Origin: Auricularia sp. M13
Lineage: Eukaryota; Basidiomycota; Agaricomycetes; Auriculariales; Auriculariaceae
DNA length: 64,000 nucleotides
NCBI GenBank assembly: GCA_037042915.1
Contig: CM073202.1
Coordinates: 868,001-932,000 of the forward strand
Direction of reading: 5' to 3'
Shown here: positions 34,026-46,193 of the stretch, one piece after another
Layout: each line of letters starts with the position of its first letter
Position numbering within the stretch: the first letter of the stretch is position 1
Made by a program: the position numbers and the translations under genes
The notes under the pieces: model-generated
What the model saw: only the letters and a program-made list of their open reading frames with translations
What the model was told of the DNA's origin: nothing
The model's database searches: none

Positions 34026-35198
34026 CAGCCTTGAATTCGACCTTGAGGTTGGTCTGTCTCTGGATTCTGAGTCGCCCGAGCTTCTCAGCTTTTGTACTGA
34101 GCCATATGCACCGTGTAGCTTGTCCAATTACCTTATCATGGTTCGATGTTATGATGTCATGATATGAATCCACATCTTTGTCAATAACCGTTGCCTGGTT
34201 CGAAAGTATTCCTGGAAGTTACGGGAATAAATATTTCGAAAGACCTTTTCTGCGGACTCAAGGTTGATGAGCGGCGGTGAGGCGGCGGTTGAGAGTCCGT
34301 CTCGGCTTTTGTAGTGGTGCGTCAGCGTTTCTCAGATTCAGAGCATAGAAATTCGCGGATGCTTAATTCTTGCCGGTACGACAGGCAGTATCGCGGGACC
34401 GCAACTGTAAGCCGTACATTGGGCTGCGGTCGGACGCAGTACATCTTGAGTACATCTGGTTGCTGAGCAGTTGCTGAGCAGACCAAATTAGGCACGCTGG
34501 TGCCAAGTCCTACTCAGTGCTCGCGTTGAACCGCAGGTTGCTGCGTCTCCCAGTCGGCGGAGCATCTCGACCCCTTTGGTTGTTCTTTGACATGGCTTCT
34601 ATATCTTCCGCGCTGTGACTCTCCCACGGCGAACCCTGTCCGGCGGTCAACTTCACACCATTCACAGCTGTCACGGCTGGTCGCCACGTGGGCAATCCTT
34701 ACGATCCGTGAATCCACACATGGCGTGATCAGATTCGGGCCTGAAGTCAATCTCGCAGAATTTCTGTCATGCGAATGGTGCATGCTGTATTCTGCTCAAT
34801 GATCCAGGCACACAGCGAACACTCAATATCACGCCCCGGCGATATAATACGATGGGTGTTGGCGTTCAACATGCACAGACCTCATGGTCAATCCCTGACC
34901 GTGCATCGGACCTCCGGAGTTTCAGGCTGTAAGCGAGCGTTCTCGCATGCTCTTCGCCGGGACCCCAAATGTGCTGCGCGGACCCCCAGAACGACCGATC
35001 GGCAACGCACACTACAGGCGCCGAAGGGGGCTGTGAGACGGGTGTGACGTGCCAGACAGACGCCAGTCCGCTTGCTATATCAGCGCGCGGTCCCGGGCGG
35101 GGGTCCTAACATCGAGTTCGTCCGCCACATCTACCCCCCGTTTAGTTGCCCTTTGACCGCCTGCTCTTGCCCTTGCCCTTCGCCTTCGACCTTTCGTT
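34026..35198. other. Intergenic, no gene seen
   Basis: The stretch contains an 11-bp tandem repeat (ttgctgagcag twice at 34460-34481). A gctatatcag motif near 35072 could be a TATA-like element for the gene at 35199. Short frames lack support. Confidence 0.45.
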
Positions 35199-35774
35199 AT
35201 GGACTCGACCGCGCCTGCCGCTGCCGCTGCCCCCTCGTCACGGCGGCCGGCGCTTCCCCAGCTCAACATGAACGTGATGCGTTTGTTTACGACTGCCCGC
35301 CGCCCACTCCGCGCGCGCAATGCCAACACGGAGCTCACCTCCTCGCCCGTGCGCACAAAGGCCAAACCGTCGGCTTCGACCCCCATTCGCACAAGGCAGT
35401 CGTCAATCTCAGCTGCCGCGTCCCCTGTGCGCGTCAAGGCGTCCTCCGCTGCCACGTCGCCGATGAAGGCCAAAGGCAAAAAGGCGAAAAAGTCCAAGGT
35501 GCACGAGGACGAGCTGACCCGCAAGTATGGGCGCACCTTTGCGTCCGAGGTCGCCCTGCTGCAGTTCATGGACGGCGGCTCGACCGAGTACAACGTCCAG
35601 CGCGTCCTCAAGAAGCGTGCAAAGCTTGCCGCTAAGCAGTCTCAATTCGCCGGACTCGAGGCCGGCGCTGTCTCAGACAGCCAGGGGCTGTTCGTCGACG
35701 CGCAGGAGCGGGAGGAGCATCAACGCCTCTTGACCCCGCGCGAAGAGGAGATTTCCGAATGGGAGGAGATCTAA
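35199..35774 (+). CDS. Single-exon uncharacterised protein, 191 aa
   Basis: The start MDSTAPAAAAAPSSRRPALP is followed by a low-complexity basic, Ser/Ala/Pro-rich half with repeated SPVR/SPMK-like units, which look like proline-directed phosphosites. A Lys cluster (KAKGKKAKKSK) comes next. The second half has a compact block, RTFASEVALLQFMDGGSTEY, and then KKRAKLAAKQ, and ends EEEISEWEEI. I have an impression of similar EVALLQFMDGGS proteins in agaricomycetes but know no function. There is no signal peptide or membrane segment. The start is preceded by a pyrimidine-rich leader. Confidence 0.65.
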   Translation: MDSTAPAAAAAPSSRRPALPQLNMNVMRLFTTARRPLRARNANTELTSSPVRTKAKPSASTPIRTRQSSISAAASPVRVKASSAATSPMKAKGKKAKKSKVHEDELTRKYGRTFASEVALLQFMDGGSTEYNVQRVLKKRAKLAAKQSQFAGLEAGAVSDSQGLFVDAQEREEHQRLLTPREEEISEWEEI

Positions 35775-36276
35775 TCGCGCATGGTACCCCGTGCTCCCTC
35801 CATGCACTTCGGAAATGTGCTCGTCAGAGCTCGTCTCCCGCCATCCTGGATCCGCTCCGCCACACTAGTGTTGTAAACGTGCATGTTTGTCCTTCGGAGG
35901 CTGTCTTGCTTTGTTCTCACATGCTCTCCGGCTATGCTGTTGCTATGTTGCCCTCCTGTCGTTCTCGATGGGTCTTTTGACGACCTTTTACGACCATGCT
36001 TGTCCTCCTTTATGGCAATTCCACATTCTTTAATCTCGAGCGTTTCTGCTACCCATTGTGAGGTCCGCGCCAATTGTAACCTCCGGAGAACCAGCGTCTA
36101 CCTCGGGTGCATTGACCTGCGATATACTCGTTCTTGCAATCTTCTTCAAACAACGAAGCGTTCCACGACGGATTGCGACTCCTTGAATGCGATACAGGAA
36201 GTATTTGATTCATACGGGGAATACTACGTTACACCGACTGCACTCCCGAGTCGCACTTTGTACACGGCGCAGTTTC
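35775..36276. other. Intergenic, no gene seen
   Basis: The stretch lies between the convergent 3' ends of the 191-aa gene and the CmcJ/AsaB-type gene. Nothing recognisable was found. Confidence 0.5.
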
Positions 36277-37323
36277 CTACTGCTCGTAGAACACCAGCGC
36301 CCTGATCTCAATGCTCTGCCTCGGCGGGGCATCGGGATCTGCGATGAACGCGCTGTGCGGGGTCAAGAGTGCGCGGCCTTCCTTCACTTCGCTTTCGTAG
36401 CACTTCAGCAAGGTGACCTAAACATCCTTGAGTTTGAGATCGAACGTGAAAGCGAGTAATCACCTCTCCGGGAGTCTGGTCCTTCAGGTAGTACCACTTC
36501 TGCGACGGGTTGTAACGAATCCCATACGTTTCGCCGACGCGATCGGGATAAATCAAGTCGGATGCGCTGTGGGCCGGCTCAATCAATGGATATAACATAG
36601 ACAGCGATACCTGATCCAATACTGACACAAGGTCCTTCTCGTCGAAGGTACGATAATCACCGTAAGCAAGAGGTGCTGAAACAACTGGGAGAATCGGCCG
36701 CCACACGTTGATGATCTAGTGATGTTTAAGTATGACCACTGGTCCTGGTTGAACGGAAAATTCATACCTGGACGCGGCCCTTGCTGAGACGCTCCGCCTC
36801 TTCCTTGAGATGGTAGAATACGCGGGCTGCGCCGGCCTTCGGCGTCTGGTCCACATGAGCGCGCAGACCAGGCCCGCGGTTCTCGGGAGTCTCGGGCTCG
36901 CCAGCGCGCCTGCGACGGAGAGTGTGGTCGAAGATGAAGACCCTCGTGGCACCCGTCACGGACTTGAGAAGCCTGACATTATCAATCAAAAAGCCGCGCG
37001 AGTAATTGCAACTCGGAAAGGACATACTCTTCGGTTTCCTTGTAGTAACCAGTCGTGATTGCATTCTCATCCGTGAAGTCCTTCTCCGCACTAACGTGTT
37101 CAACGATCTGAAAGCCCGCAGAGTCCAATGTGAACTCTTTGCGCTCATGCTCGGGCAGAGTGCGGAGGTCCGTGATGGGAACAGTCTGAGATTCGATTAC
37201 AATGTTCGACGCAGGCTTTCCGGGAGGCGGCGTGCGGTAGTAGAAAGGCTTTTCCTTGAGCGAGGGAGAAATGAAGTTGAGCTCTGCAGGGAACGTGCTG
37301 GGGGTGACGACTGCACTGGGCAT
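36277..37323 (-). CDS. CmcJ / AsaB-type hydroxylase-desaturase-like protein
   Basis: Five exons: 37323-37024, 36962-36768, 36715-36629, 36577-36464 and 36417-36277, about 278 aa. It starts MPSAVVTPSTFPAELNFISP. Family blocks are ITDLRTLPEHERKEFTLDSA, GATRVFIFDHTLRRR, LRAHVDQTP, NVWRPILPVVSAPLAYGD, YPDRVGETYGIRYNPSQKWY, LTPHSAF and RQSIEIRALVFY. The AHVDQT and later His/Arg positions fit a non-heme iron oxygenase-like site. Relatives include the cephamycin 7-alpha-methoxylation protein CmcJ and AsaB-type enzymes in fungal secondary metabolism. The substrate here is unknown and no biosynthetic cluster surrounds it. The third intron was chosen so that EKDL joins PAHSASDLIYP; the donor there (gtgtca) is weak. 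Confidence 0.82.
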
Positions 37324-37727
37324 GCTGATGACGCTGCGGACGGCTTGGAGGACGGAGTCTGGCAGCAGTTCCGGCGTGCATTCCGCGCTTTTATAGATGT
37401 CGGTTCCTGTGAATCTGTCCTTAGGCACAGTCAGCTGGCTGTGGCGCAATATCGAAGCGTTCTTGCGCGGACACGCACCAGTGCCTCCTTTTGGGCCACA
37501 ATGACTGGAACACCGCGAAAACCGCAGAGAACGGCGCTGACAAATACGCACACTTTAGCTTAGCTTGCGCTCGTCTAGCGGTTGTTTGCAGGCGTTATGC
37601 CATCCGTCAGCCAGAAGAGTGGCAATTGCGCCATGCGGCTCCAGAATTGCGCTGGGCTTGGACGACCGACGTGTATTCTCCGCTTATAACTCCTCGATAA
37701 CACTTGCTTACGGACGGCGAGCACCCC

Positions 37728-40103
37728 ATGTCACGCTACGCTGAAGCCGAAGGGCGCGTCGTTGGTGCTGAAGAGGAGAACGGAACATCGGATGCATTCC
37801 AATCCAGCGCTTCCGCTCAACCAGGCGCACCCGTCGAACGGTCGCATCCACTGGGCAGACATGTGACGCTCACGACCGCTGTATTTTTGAATTGCTCTCA
37901 GATGATTGGTATGCCCGCGTTCAGGACAGCAAGAACTGAGGCAAACCAAGCGCTGACGCGTGCTCCAGGTGTCGGCGTATTTTCAGTCCCAGGCGTAGTC
38001 CTGAAAGGCACACAATCCGTTGGACTGGCATTACTACTGTGGCTTCTCGTGCCTTGCATATCTTTTGGTATGTCGTGTCCCGGTTACAGCCAATGTTGCT
38101 GAAATATTCTATCAGCTGGCTTAACATTGTATAATGAGTATTCCTCCATGTTCCCCGACCGATCAGGCGGCGAAGTCGTTTTTCTGTGCGTAGCTGCCTG
38201 CTTTAGATGGACAGACCTGTGATACTCCTTCAGAGAGCAAGCATATCCGCGCCCTCGGTTCTTTGTACCAATATCCTTCGCTATCACAGCTATTTTGCTC
38301 TCGTAAGAATTCGTCCTTCAAACTAGCTGGGATTCTCACCCGTCGCTTGTACAGATTTAGCGCTACCGCTAGCATAGTATTCGCTCAGTACACCCTGAAT
38401 GCGTTCGACATTGAGCGAACGCCGTTTCGCCAGAACACGCTTGCAGTCGCTATCGTCTGCCTCTCCGCGTGCTGTACGCATATCCTTGAATACTGGTCTC
38501 TCTCTTTTATTCACCGGATTCAGGCGTCATCTTGTCGACGAAATTCTCACTGAAGGCTGTCAATGCCATCACATTCGTAAAAGTTTTAACACTGGTGTTG
38601 TGAGTTACAATCGAATCACTCTACTCCCCGTTCTCATGAACTATTTAGTCTCGCCTTGGCTGGAATCGCAGTTCTCCTGGGCCTGACGCCGGTCGAAGAC
38701 CCTTACATCAACTTCAAGCACCCCTTCGAAGGCTCAACAACCAGCGTCAATTCCATCGCTCTAGGTCTTTTCCTCTCCTCTCATTCTCGGCGACCCTCCA
38801 GCTGACACTTCATATCAGCTATCGTAAAAGTGAATTTCTCCTTCGTAGGCTGGTCAAACACTTTCACGGTCCTCAGCGAAATAAAGAGCAAAGACCCCGC
38901 GCGGACGGCGCGCCGCGCGGGCTACATCTCGCTCGGGCTCATCGCCGCGCTCTTCTTTCTCATCAACGTCGCGTACATCGCTGCCGTTCCCAAGGAGGAG
39001 ATTGAGAACTCCGGCCAGCTCGTCGCCGCGCTCTTTTTCGACCGCGTGTTCGGCCAGTCGGTCGCGCGCAAGCTGCTGCCAGTCATGATTGCGCTCAGCT
39101 GTCTCGGGAACATCGTGAGTTCCCATCCTTTAAATCTCGCACACGCTCCTTTGCTGACACTGAGTCTCTGCAGCTAGCCGTGGTAAGGCCCTCGCTCTCC
39201 TTCCACAGACTTTCTCCTCAGATTAATGGTGCACGTGCGACTGTAGCAAGTTGGCCGCGCGCGCGTCATCCGCGAAATCGCGCGGCAAGGCATCCTGCCC
39301 TTCGCAGACATCATCGCGTCCGTCAAGCCGTTCGGGACGCCCGCAGGGCCGGTGCTCATCCAGGTCGGACTGACGATCTTCGTCCTCCTCGCGCCGCCTG
39401 CGGAGGACGCATTCTCGTTCCTGCTTGACCTCGCATCATACCCCAGCCTGGTGCGCCCCGGCTATCACGATAACAGAGAAACTCTCTTGCTAACGGTGAA
39501 ATGGGGTGCATCAGATATTCAGCGCGGCGACGGCGGTGGGCGTCTGGATCCTCCGCAAGCGCCGCAAACGCCAGGGCCTTCCCCCCGCGCCGTTCAGGGC
39601 GTGGAACGTTGTTGTCTTCGTACAGGTTGCGAACTGCCTGTTCCTGCTCATTATGCCCTGGTGAGCTACACTGCGATATTTAGTGCGGAGACTGATATGC
39701 ATCGCTTATGTAGGGTTCCGCCTCCCGGCGGGCAGGGCGATGTCTCGTTCTGGTATGCAACGTAAGTTTCGCCCACAGTCTCATCACATTTGACAATTGA
39801 GAGACGTCATGTCAGCTACTGTGTTGCTGGCCTGGGTGTTCTCGCTGTACGTGACAACCTTTCATGTGATGACACTGTCGTTGACCCCACTCCCAGTTCT
39901 GCGCCTCGTACTACTACGTCTGGATCCGCCTGCTGCCTCGTCTCGGCGGGTACAAGATTGTGCAGGAGACGAAGGAGCTCGACGGCGGCGTGCGCACCAA
40001 CGTCCTCGTACGACGCTACAAGACGCGCGAAGCCGAACGGGATACCGAGCGCTCGCCCTTGTTGCTGCCCGCACGGGATCACGAGCACGCGAGCACCGAA
40101 TAG
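37728..40103 (+). CDS. Amino-acid permease, MUP1/LAT type, copy 2
   Basis: Fourteen exons, about 556 aa: 37728-37908, 37969-38067, 38116-38185, 38234-38302, 38355-38473, 38524-38599, 38649-38764, 38819-39114, 39174-39182, 39247-39450, 39515-39660, 39714-39761, 39816-39846 and 39897-40103. The motifs parallel copy 1: GVGVFSVPGVVLKGTQSVG, LYNEYSSMFPDRSGGEVV, EQAYPRPRFF, FVGWSNTFTVLSEIKS, AAVPKEEIENSGQLVAALFF and REIARQGILPF. Ten exons match copy 1 base for base in length. Exon 9 is again a 9-nt microexon (LAV). Copy 2 lacks one intron of copy 1 and has one of its own within WYAT|YCV. It is an integral membrane importer; the substrate is inferred. It is likely a diverged duplicate rather than a recent one. 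Confidence 0.9.
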
Positions 40104-40783
40104 AACATCCTCTCACTCCGTACTCACATTCTTCATCCCGAAATCTGAGAAGGGTTACACCGATTAACCACCGGCAGCGATCTCTGGTCAGTGGTGTAAA
40201 GAGTCGGGAAACCATGTATCCTGCATAGATGCAAAGAACGGGTAGTTGCGCAACGCCGTGAAATCATAAGCAAATCCCAGAGTTCGTCGTTCATCGGGGT
40301 GGTTCATCGAATTCAAAATCCAGAAGGTTGCGAACTCAAGGATTCGTTCCCGCTGGTGATTTCGTGTTAGATTAGAGTCGTATCAGTTTGTGGCCTCTTG
40401 TTTGCGCTCGGGAATGAGTGCGTTAGCTTCGCGATGGATCCGGCTCAGGAGCAGCCAAGGTTGAGAATGATTCCGACGAAATCTGCCAACTTGAATTGAA
40501 CATTCGAGAGGGAGGCGTCATGATTTGAACCGATGAGGCGGCCTAGAGAGCGCAAGTTGACGATAATAGACGCAGGATAGTGTTGTCTATGGTACCAAAC
40601 GGCTTCGCACCAAGTTGCTGTCCTCACTGGATTCTATATGAAGGACCTGTCCTTGGTTCATTCACCAGAATGCGAATTCCGGACGAATAAAAAAATCTGA
40701 CAACTGTAAGCCAGCGACAGTAGCGGAGATTGCCGATGCGCGGAAGCTGAAATTGGGTCACACGCTCTTCCCCGTTACAAGTC
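40104..40783. other. Intergenic, no gene seen
   Basis: This is the upstream region of the PP2A gene. No supported frame or clear TATA box was found. Confidence 0.45.
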
Positions 40784-42053
40784 ATGGCCGACCCATTGGA
40801 GATTGACGGCTGGATCTCGCAGCTGTCGCAATGCAAGCAGCTCAGCGAGGCGGACGTGAAGCGGCTCTGCGACAAGGCACGACCGCGCTGGCCGCCCGCC
40901 CGGCAGCAGCAGCTGATGCCCGTTTAAATTTGCACAGACGCGCGAGATCCTCATGGAGGAGTCCAATGTGCAGCCTGTGCGCTGCCCCGTCACCGTCTGC
41001 GGCGACATCCACGGCCAATTTGTGCGTGCCCGGGCTCTGGACTGACGGCGCGGCCGGCTGAACCGCGCGGCGCAGCACGACCTCAGCGAGCTCTTCCGGA
41101 TCGGCGGCAACTCGCCCGACACCAACTATCTGTTCATGGGCGACTACGTCGACCGCGGCTACTACAGCGTCGAGACCGTCACGCTGCTCGTCGCGCTCAA
41201 GCTGCGGTACCGCGACCGGGTCTGCATCCTGCGCGGCAACCACGAGTCGCGCCAGATCACCCAGGTCTACGGCTTCTACGACGAGTGCCTGCGCAAGTAC
41301 GGCAACGCGAACGTCTGGCGCTACTTTACCGACTTGTTCGACTACCTGCCCCTCACTGCGCTCATCGATAACCAGGTAGGCCCGTGCCACCCGATATCCC
41401 AGCCCAACTCACTAAATTTCTTAGATCTTCTGCCTCCACGGAGGCCTCTCGCCGTCCATAGACACGCTCGACCACGTCCGCTCCATCGACCGCGTCCAGG
41501 AGGTGCCGCACGAGGGGCCCATGTGCGACCTGCTCTGGTCCGATCCAGACGATCGCTGCGGCTGGGGCATCTCGCCGCGCGGCGCAGGCTACACCTTCGG
41601 CCAGGACATCTCCGAGGCCTTCAACCACAACAACGGCCTCACGCTCGTCGCACGCGCCCACCAGCTCGTCATGGAGGGTGCGTTCGGGCCCTGCCACGCG
41701 TTTCTGACGTCTGACGTACCGCCACTCCCTCCCCGCCCCCGCAGGATATAACTGGAGCCAGGACCGCAACGTCGTCACCATCTTCAGCGCGCCCAACTAC
41801 TGCTACCGTTGCGGGAACCAGGCTGCCATCATGGAGATTGACGAAAAATTGTCGTACAGCTTGTCAGTCCCCCGGCCCCTTTTTGATTAACCGTGAGGCA
41901 CATCGCTCATCCCCTATCCTTCCCGCAGCCTGCAATTCGATCCCGCGCCTCGCGCAGGCGAGCCGCTCGTCTCTAGACGTGTGCCAGACTACTTCCTCGT
42001 GCGTTACTCTTCTACATTCCTATCTCTGTGCTAACACAAGTGGATTCTAGTGA
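40784..42053 (+). CDS. Protein phosphatase 2A catalytic subunit
   Basis: Seven exons: 40784-40876, 40938-41021, 41076-41375, 41425-41677, 41745-41862, 41929-41998 and 42051-42053, 306 aa, the normal PP2A size. Metal-site motifs are all present: [44 protein letters not shown] and [13 protein letters not shown]. The C-terminus RRVPDYFL retains the conserved tail whose terminal Leu is methylated in this family. The enzyme dephosphorylates Ser/Thr in cytosol and nucleus with A and B subunits. The first intron uses a GC donor (AAG|gcacga), giving Thr where most PP2Ac have Ala in AREIL. The last exon consists of the stop codon only, directly after the YFL codons. Confidence 0.95.
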
Positions 42054-42400
42054 ACGGGTAGTATCTGGCACCATGACGCTCGTGTATCGCATACCTCTGC
42101 AGTACATACATACCTCCTTTTTCTTCGTCTCGACGACACGATATTCATTCGGACTCGCAGTCATTCATAATGGCGCCCTCTGATGTTTCCGCTTTCCTGT
42201 CCGCCAGCCCTTTCTTTGTGACATCCCAGACGAACTGAATCGAATCGAAATGCGTTGCTCTACATGGTGCTATATGCAGTGACGCAATATGAGCGATGTG
42301 CCTGTGAGGTGAACGAGAGACCGAGTCCTTGCACTGTGATGAGCTGGTTCGTTGGATGCATGCACGGTCTAGCCCATCGACGAGCAACAGTCTGAGGCTC

Positions 42401-44196
42401 CTACAAGAATAACTCCTGATCGCAAATAAGGCGGCGGGCCAATTGCTCTTGTTCTGCAAGAACAAATCGTGTAGGAACAGCGATGGGGGAAATCACGACC
42501 TCGTCTGCAGCCGATTTCAGGAGCTGCAATGCGGCCCACGGATCGTGGTCAACAGACTCAATCCCGAGGAGATTGAGTTGCGCACAGCGCTCGTGACGCA
42601 TGCGAAGGCACGTTGCCACAAAATGGTAGACGTCCAGGAGAGAGACGGGCAGCGACTCTGCACAGCTGCATTCAGAAGATGAGGCCAGCGGCGGGTAGTA
42701 GCCTTCCGGACCATTCTGGCGACATGTTCGGGTCGGCGGGTGGTGCACGATATCTATGACCTCGAGCGCAGGCACATCATATACGACCAGGTCCCACCCA
42801 GTCAGAATTCCTGAAGGCAGAGACACGGGCCATTCTTGCCGGCGATAAGTCGCGCAGGATGCGAGAAAGACTCTCAACGAGCGTAGAACGGGAAGCGCAG
42901 GGAAAACGCAGCTCGCCGGGGGCCAGAAGAATTCCAGCATGCTCAGCTCAGTAAGAGAGCCGAACAGCACCGGTGAGAGCTGCAAGATGTCGGGAGTGTC
43001 GCTAGGCACAAATGGCATCAATCTCGGACCTCCAACGATGAGTGGCTCTGAAGACGATGCAAGGTGCGCAACCAGCTCGCTGCGGGAAGTCCCAAGATGA
43101 ACCGATAGCGGCTGCTGTACGAGTGCGGATAGTTGCTGTTCGGACAGGCGCCCGGTGGCGAAGTTGGATGTGCCAATCCGACGAAGGCACGCCAGGAAAT
43201 CGGGGAAGACAGGCAGGTGGCTTGTGAGCAAAGCGAAATTCCGAAGGGCGACGGCGCCAAAGGCTACAACGTCAGCTTCGGTTTCGCCCCAAGTGAAGGC
43301 CCGCACAGATAAATATAGGGTGTTGAGTCGCGGCATAATGGCAAGGATGTGGTTAAACGCTGCCGAGTCTATATCAAGCTTCAAGTTAAACCATCTGAAC
43401 AGATGCAGGTTTGATAGCGCAGGATACGGTCCTGGTGGCAGTGAAACCGCACGCAACGACAAAGTACGAAGCTTTCCCGAGCTGCAGTCGAATAAGTCTC
43501 CAGGGAGGTTAGGGTAAAAACCGTCGTCTTGAATATCAACCGTGAGCTCCTCTGCAGCAGGCGCTGGCTTCGTCAGGATCTGAAGAAGCCTGTTGTCCGA
43601 CTGGGGCCATATGTCACCGCGCAAGAATGCAAACGAAATATTGCGCAGTCGAGGCAATGTTTGCTCGAGCAGGCTGATAGTAGCTTCTTCATGTGCGCTA
43701 TACCAGATGAGCAGATCTTCGTGAACTTCGAGTGGCTCGGGGCAGCAACGCTGCGCTTGAATGACTGCGCGTTTGACGAACGCGGGCGTTGGAAAAGGCA
43801 GTGAACAAGATTTATCAAACGGTACCCTGATTGCCCGCCAAAGCAACGGAGTCGACAGGCAGCAGATACGCAGATGACTGCATGCCTGTGACAGAGCCCA
43901 AGAACTCTCGTACCCGGCGAATTCGATGATGAGGGCAAGAAGTGCCTGAGGCAAAGACAGGAGGGAATGCCGTGCGTTACACCTGAACGCAACGCCTTCT
44001 AGGATGCGCCTAACAGCCTCAAGTATGCATTGAGATGAATTTTCGGGTCTGAAATAGGGGACGATATGAATCTTGGTATGGTCAAGCTTGGATATACTGA
44101 CTTTATATGACCGACAGCTGCAGCGGAAATAGCGGCGCCCGCCCATGCTCGTAGGTCTTCGAAGAGCCGCTTCTCGCCCGACGAAGTAAGGGACAT
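42401..44196 (-). CDS. F-box-like protein, head-to-head paralogue (left)
   Basis: Two exons: 44196-44102 and 44048-42401, about 580 aa, starting MSLTSSGEKRLFEDLRAWAG. The intron is phase 2 and joins HIK to PENSSQC. Features are LPQALLALIIEFAG (F-box-like helix), SHLRICCLSTPLLWRAIRV, then LRR-like strands (KLRTLSLRAVSLPPGPYPAL, RLNTLYLSVRAFTW, LTELSMLEFFWPP) and a C-terminal ISPIAVPTRFVL. It shares layout and many residues with the plus-strand gene at 44313. The presumed role is an SCF adaptor; no binding partner can be named. No further introns are needed. Confidence 0.75.
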
Positions 44197-44312
44197 TGGG
44201 ATGGCGGGATCGATGCGAACGAGAGACAATGCTAGCTGTGCAGGCGGTAGAGAGCAAGGCTTGACAAACAGGCACAAATTCTGGCATTGCTCTTCGCCCT
44301 GCCAGTGCTACC
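44197..44312. promoter_or_regulatory. 116-bp shared bidirectional promoter region
   Basis: Only 116 bp separate the start codons of the two divergent F-box-like paralogues, so both promoters must share this DNA or overlap the opposing coding regions. No TATA box is obvious. Confidence 0.5.
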
Positions 44313-46193
44313 ATGTCCATCGTGCGTCAATACGCGTCTAGTATTCTGACGGTCAGTGCGCACCACTGACAAGTGCATAGGGCGTCATCGAGCACGAGCT
44401 ATATGCCGACCTGCGCTCGTGGGTTGACGCTGCGCGCATGCTGGTGACCGAAGCTAAAATCACGAGGTCTGTGCCCTCGCCACGCTCGGCGTGCAACTGC
44501 TGAAATTTCTACTCAGCCCCGTGATCGCTGGCCGAGTCCACACTCATGTGCGGGATACATTCCTTCGGGTCGCCTACCTCTGTAACAGCCAGCACCCTCT
44601 ATTCACCCTTCCGGATGCCTTACTGCGCCACATCGTCAGCTTGGCAGGTTCGGAGAACATCTGGGCTATCTCAGGGATATGCAAACGACTCCGTGCGCTC
44701 TGCTTGGCCACCCCTTCCCTCTGGAAGACGGTGCAATTCGTTCGCAGCCGTCAAAACTGGTGGCTGCGGCCCCAAATGTCCATGCTTATTGCCCTGCATA
44801 TTCAGCGCAGTCATCCCGAGCATTTTCTCGAGCTCAGGCTATCTAATCTGATAGCTCCATGGACGCCAGACTCATTCTTCACGGGTCTTCTCGCGTTGGC
44901 CATGCCACGAACGCGCTGGTTATCCTTAGTGCCGCATCTTCTAGATGACGGCTGGATGCCCTGGAGACCGGTACTATGCGATGCAGCGCCGGCACTAGAG
45001 GTGGCAATACTGCAAGTCCCGAACCCTCCAATTCCAAACGTCTCCACGGCAGTTCTGCCACAGGACCTCTTCGGCGGAGAATCACCTAATCTCAGGCAAC
45101 TGACACTCTCCGGAGTCTGGCTTCCGCCTCATGCGTGCCCAGCGCTGGCGAATCTACGATATTTCAGCTGGTTGCGATATGATGCCGCAATCGATACGGC
45201 GCTGTTTTGCCAACTGCTCGATTGCCTGCCACGCCTAGAGGGCATGTCCCTCGCTGTGATGTCCTTTGCGTGGGATAGTCGCATCTACTTGGAGTCCGGG
45301 ATTGGGACACGTACTCTCCGTCATCTTTCAATCGAGGGCCAGGAAGCCTCCAACATGGTCGAATGCCTGAAGGACCTTGCTGTCCAGTGCTTTGTCCATC
45401 GTTTTCCTCATCCGCCCACTACTATGGATGCTATACTGGATTGGTCGACATCGATTTCGCTTGGCTTGCACATCTGCGAATTCATCTCGCATCCCCCGTG
45501 GTCCGAGAAACCGCTCATTGCACGCTCACTTCCGCTAGGATTCGGCAACGACTGCGTCGCCAGAATGTTAGCTACATTCCCTCCATCACCCGCGAATCAT
45601 TTTCGTCGGTGACGACTCTCAGCATCCATGAATTCCTATGGCCATCGAAGATCGATCCTGGCCCTGCGCATCCGGTTCCGTTCCCCGCCCTGCGAAACTT
45701 GCGAATCGTTCTGGCTTCGCATCACTCCTACTATGAGCCACCTTGCTGTCTCGATCTAGGGCTTTTCACAGATCTGCCCGAGCGTGCTGTCTTCCACACA
45801 CCAGCCCTGCACACCCTGAGCCTCGATCATGTTGATTACCCCAGGCATCCACCAGATGGATACACACTTTTCCATGTTGAAGACGACGACGACGACGACG
45901 CCACTGTAAAGAGCACAAAGTGCAGATGCGATAAGGCGCTCTATGTCTCTCTGAGAGATGTACATCTTCTCATCACTACTCTCGTCACCGGATGGCGCCC
46001 GCGTCTCTCCCGGCTTACCCTATCGCACGTCGAGGCAATCGATCTGGATGCACACGTGTGCGAACAGCTGTTGCACTCCATTGCCGAAGAGGTGATTGTG
46101 GCAAATTCAGCCAAGCCGAACAATTCGGACGCGCCAGGCTACATTTGGATCGAGGAGGATATAGCTCGCATATTCGAGGAATCGCTGATATAG
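44313..46193 (+). CDS. F-box-like protein, head-to-head paralogue (right), frame change inside
   Basis: Exons 44313-44321 (only MSI), 44381-44466 and 44517 onward are in phase. They encode VIEHELYADLRSWVDAARML, LPDALLRHIVSLAGSENIW, KRLRALCLATPSLWKTVQ and LRQLTLSGVWLPPHACPAL. The layout follows the minus-strand neighbour. Between about 45500 and 45570 the reading frame changes: upstream coding continues to a stop at 45612, while the conserved C-terminal half (VTTLSIHEFLWPS, LPVLRSL-like strands) runs in another frame to 46193. Either a 38-nt intron (gtccga at 45501 to ctag at 45538) or a one-base indel explains this; the paralogue has no intron there. An acidic DDDDDD run lies near the end. 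Confidence 0.65.

Noticed and set aside
34180-34215. tRNA-like B-box near ggttcgaaag
   Set aside because: No matching A-box, cloverleaf arms or terminator T-run could be placed; no tRNA gene was supported anywhere in the window.
4588-40103. Inverted segmental duplication carrying both an AIM9-like gene and a permease
   Set aside because: Both families have two copies in opposite orientation, but gene order along the direction of transcription differs (permease then AIM9 on the left, AIM9 then permease on the right). Intervening genes are not repeated either. Separate duplications or rearrangement are simpler.
36700-40103. Secondary-metabolite cluster around the CmcJ/AsaB-type gene
   Set aside because: Neighbours are a permease, an unknown protein and PP2A; no synthase, P450 or other tailoring enzyme is visible.
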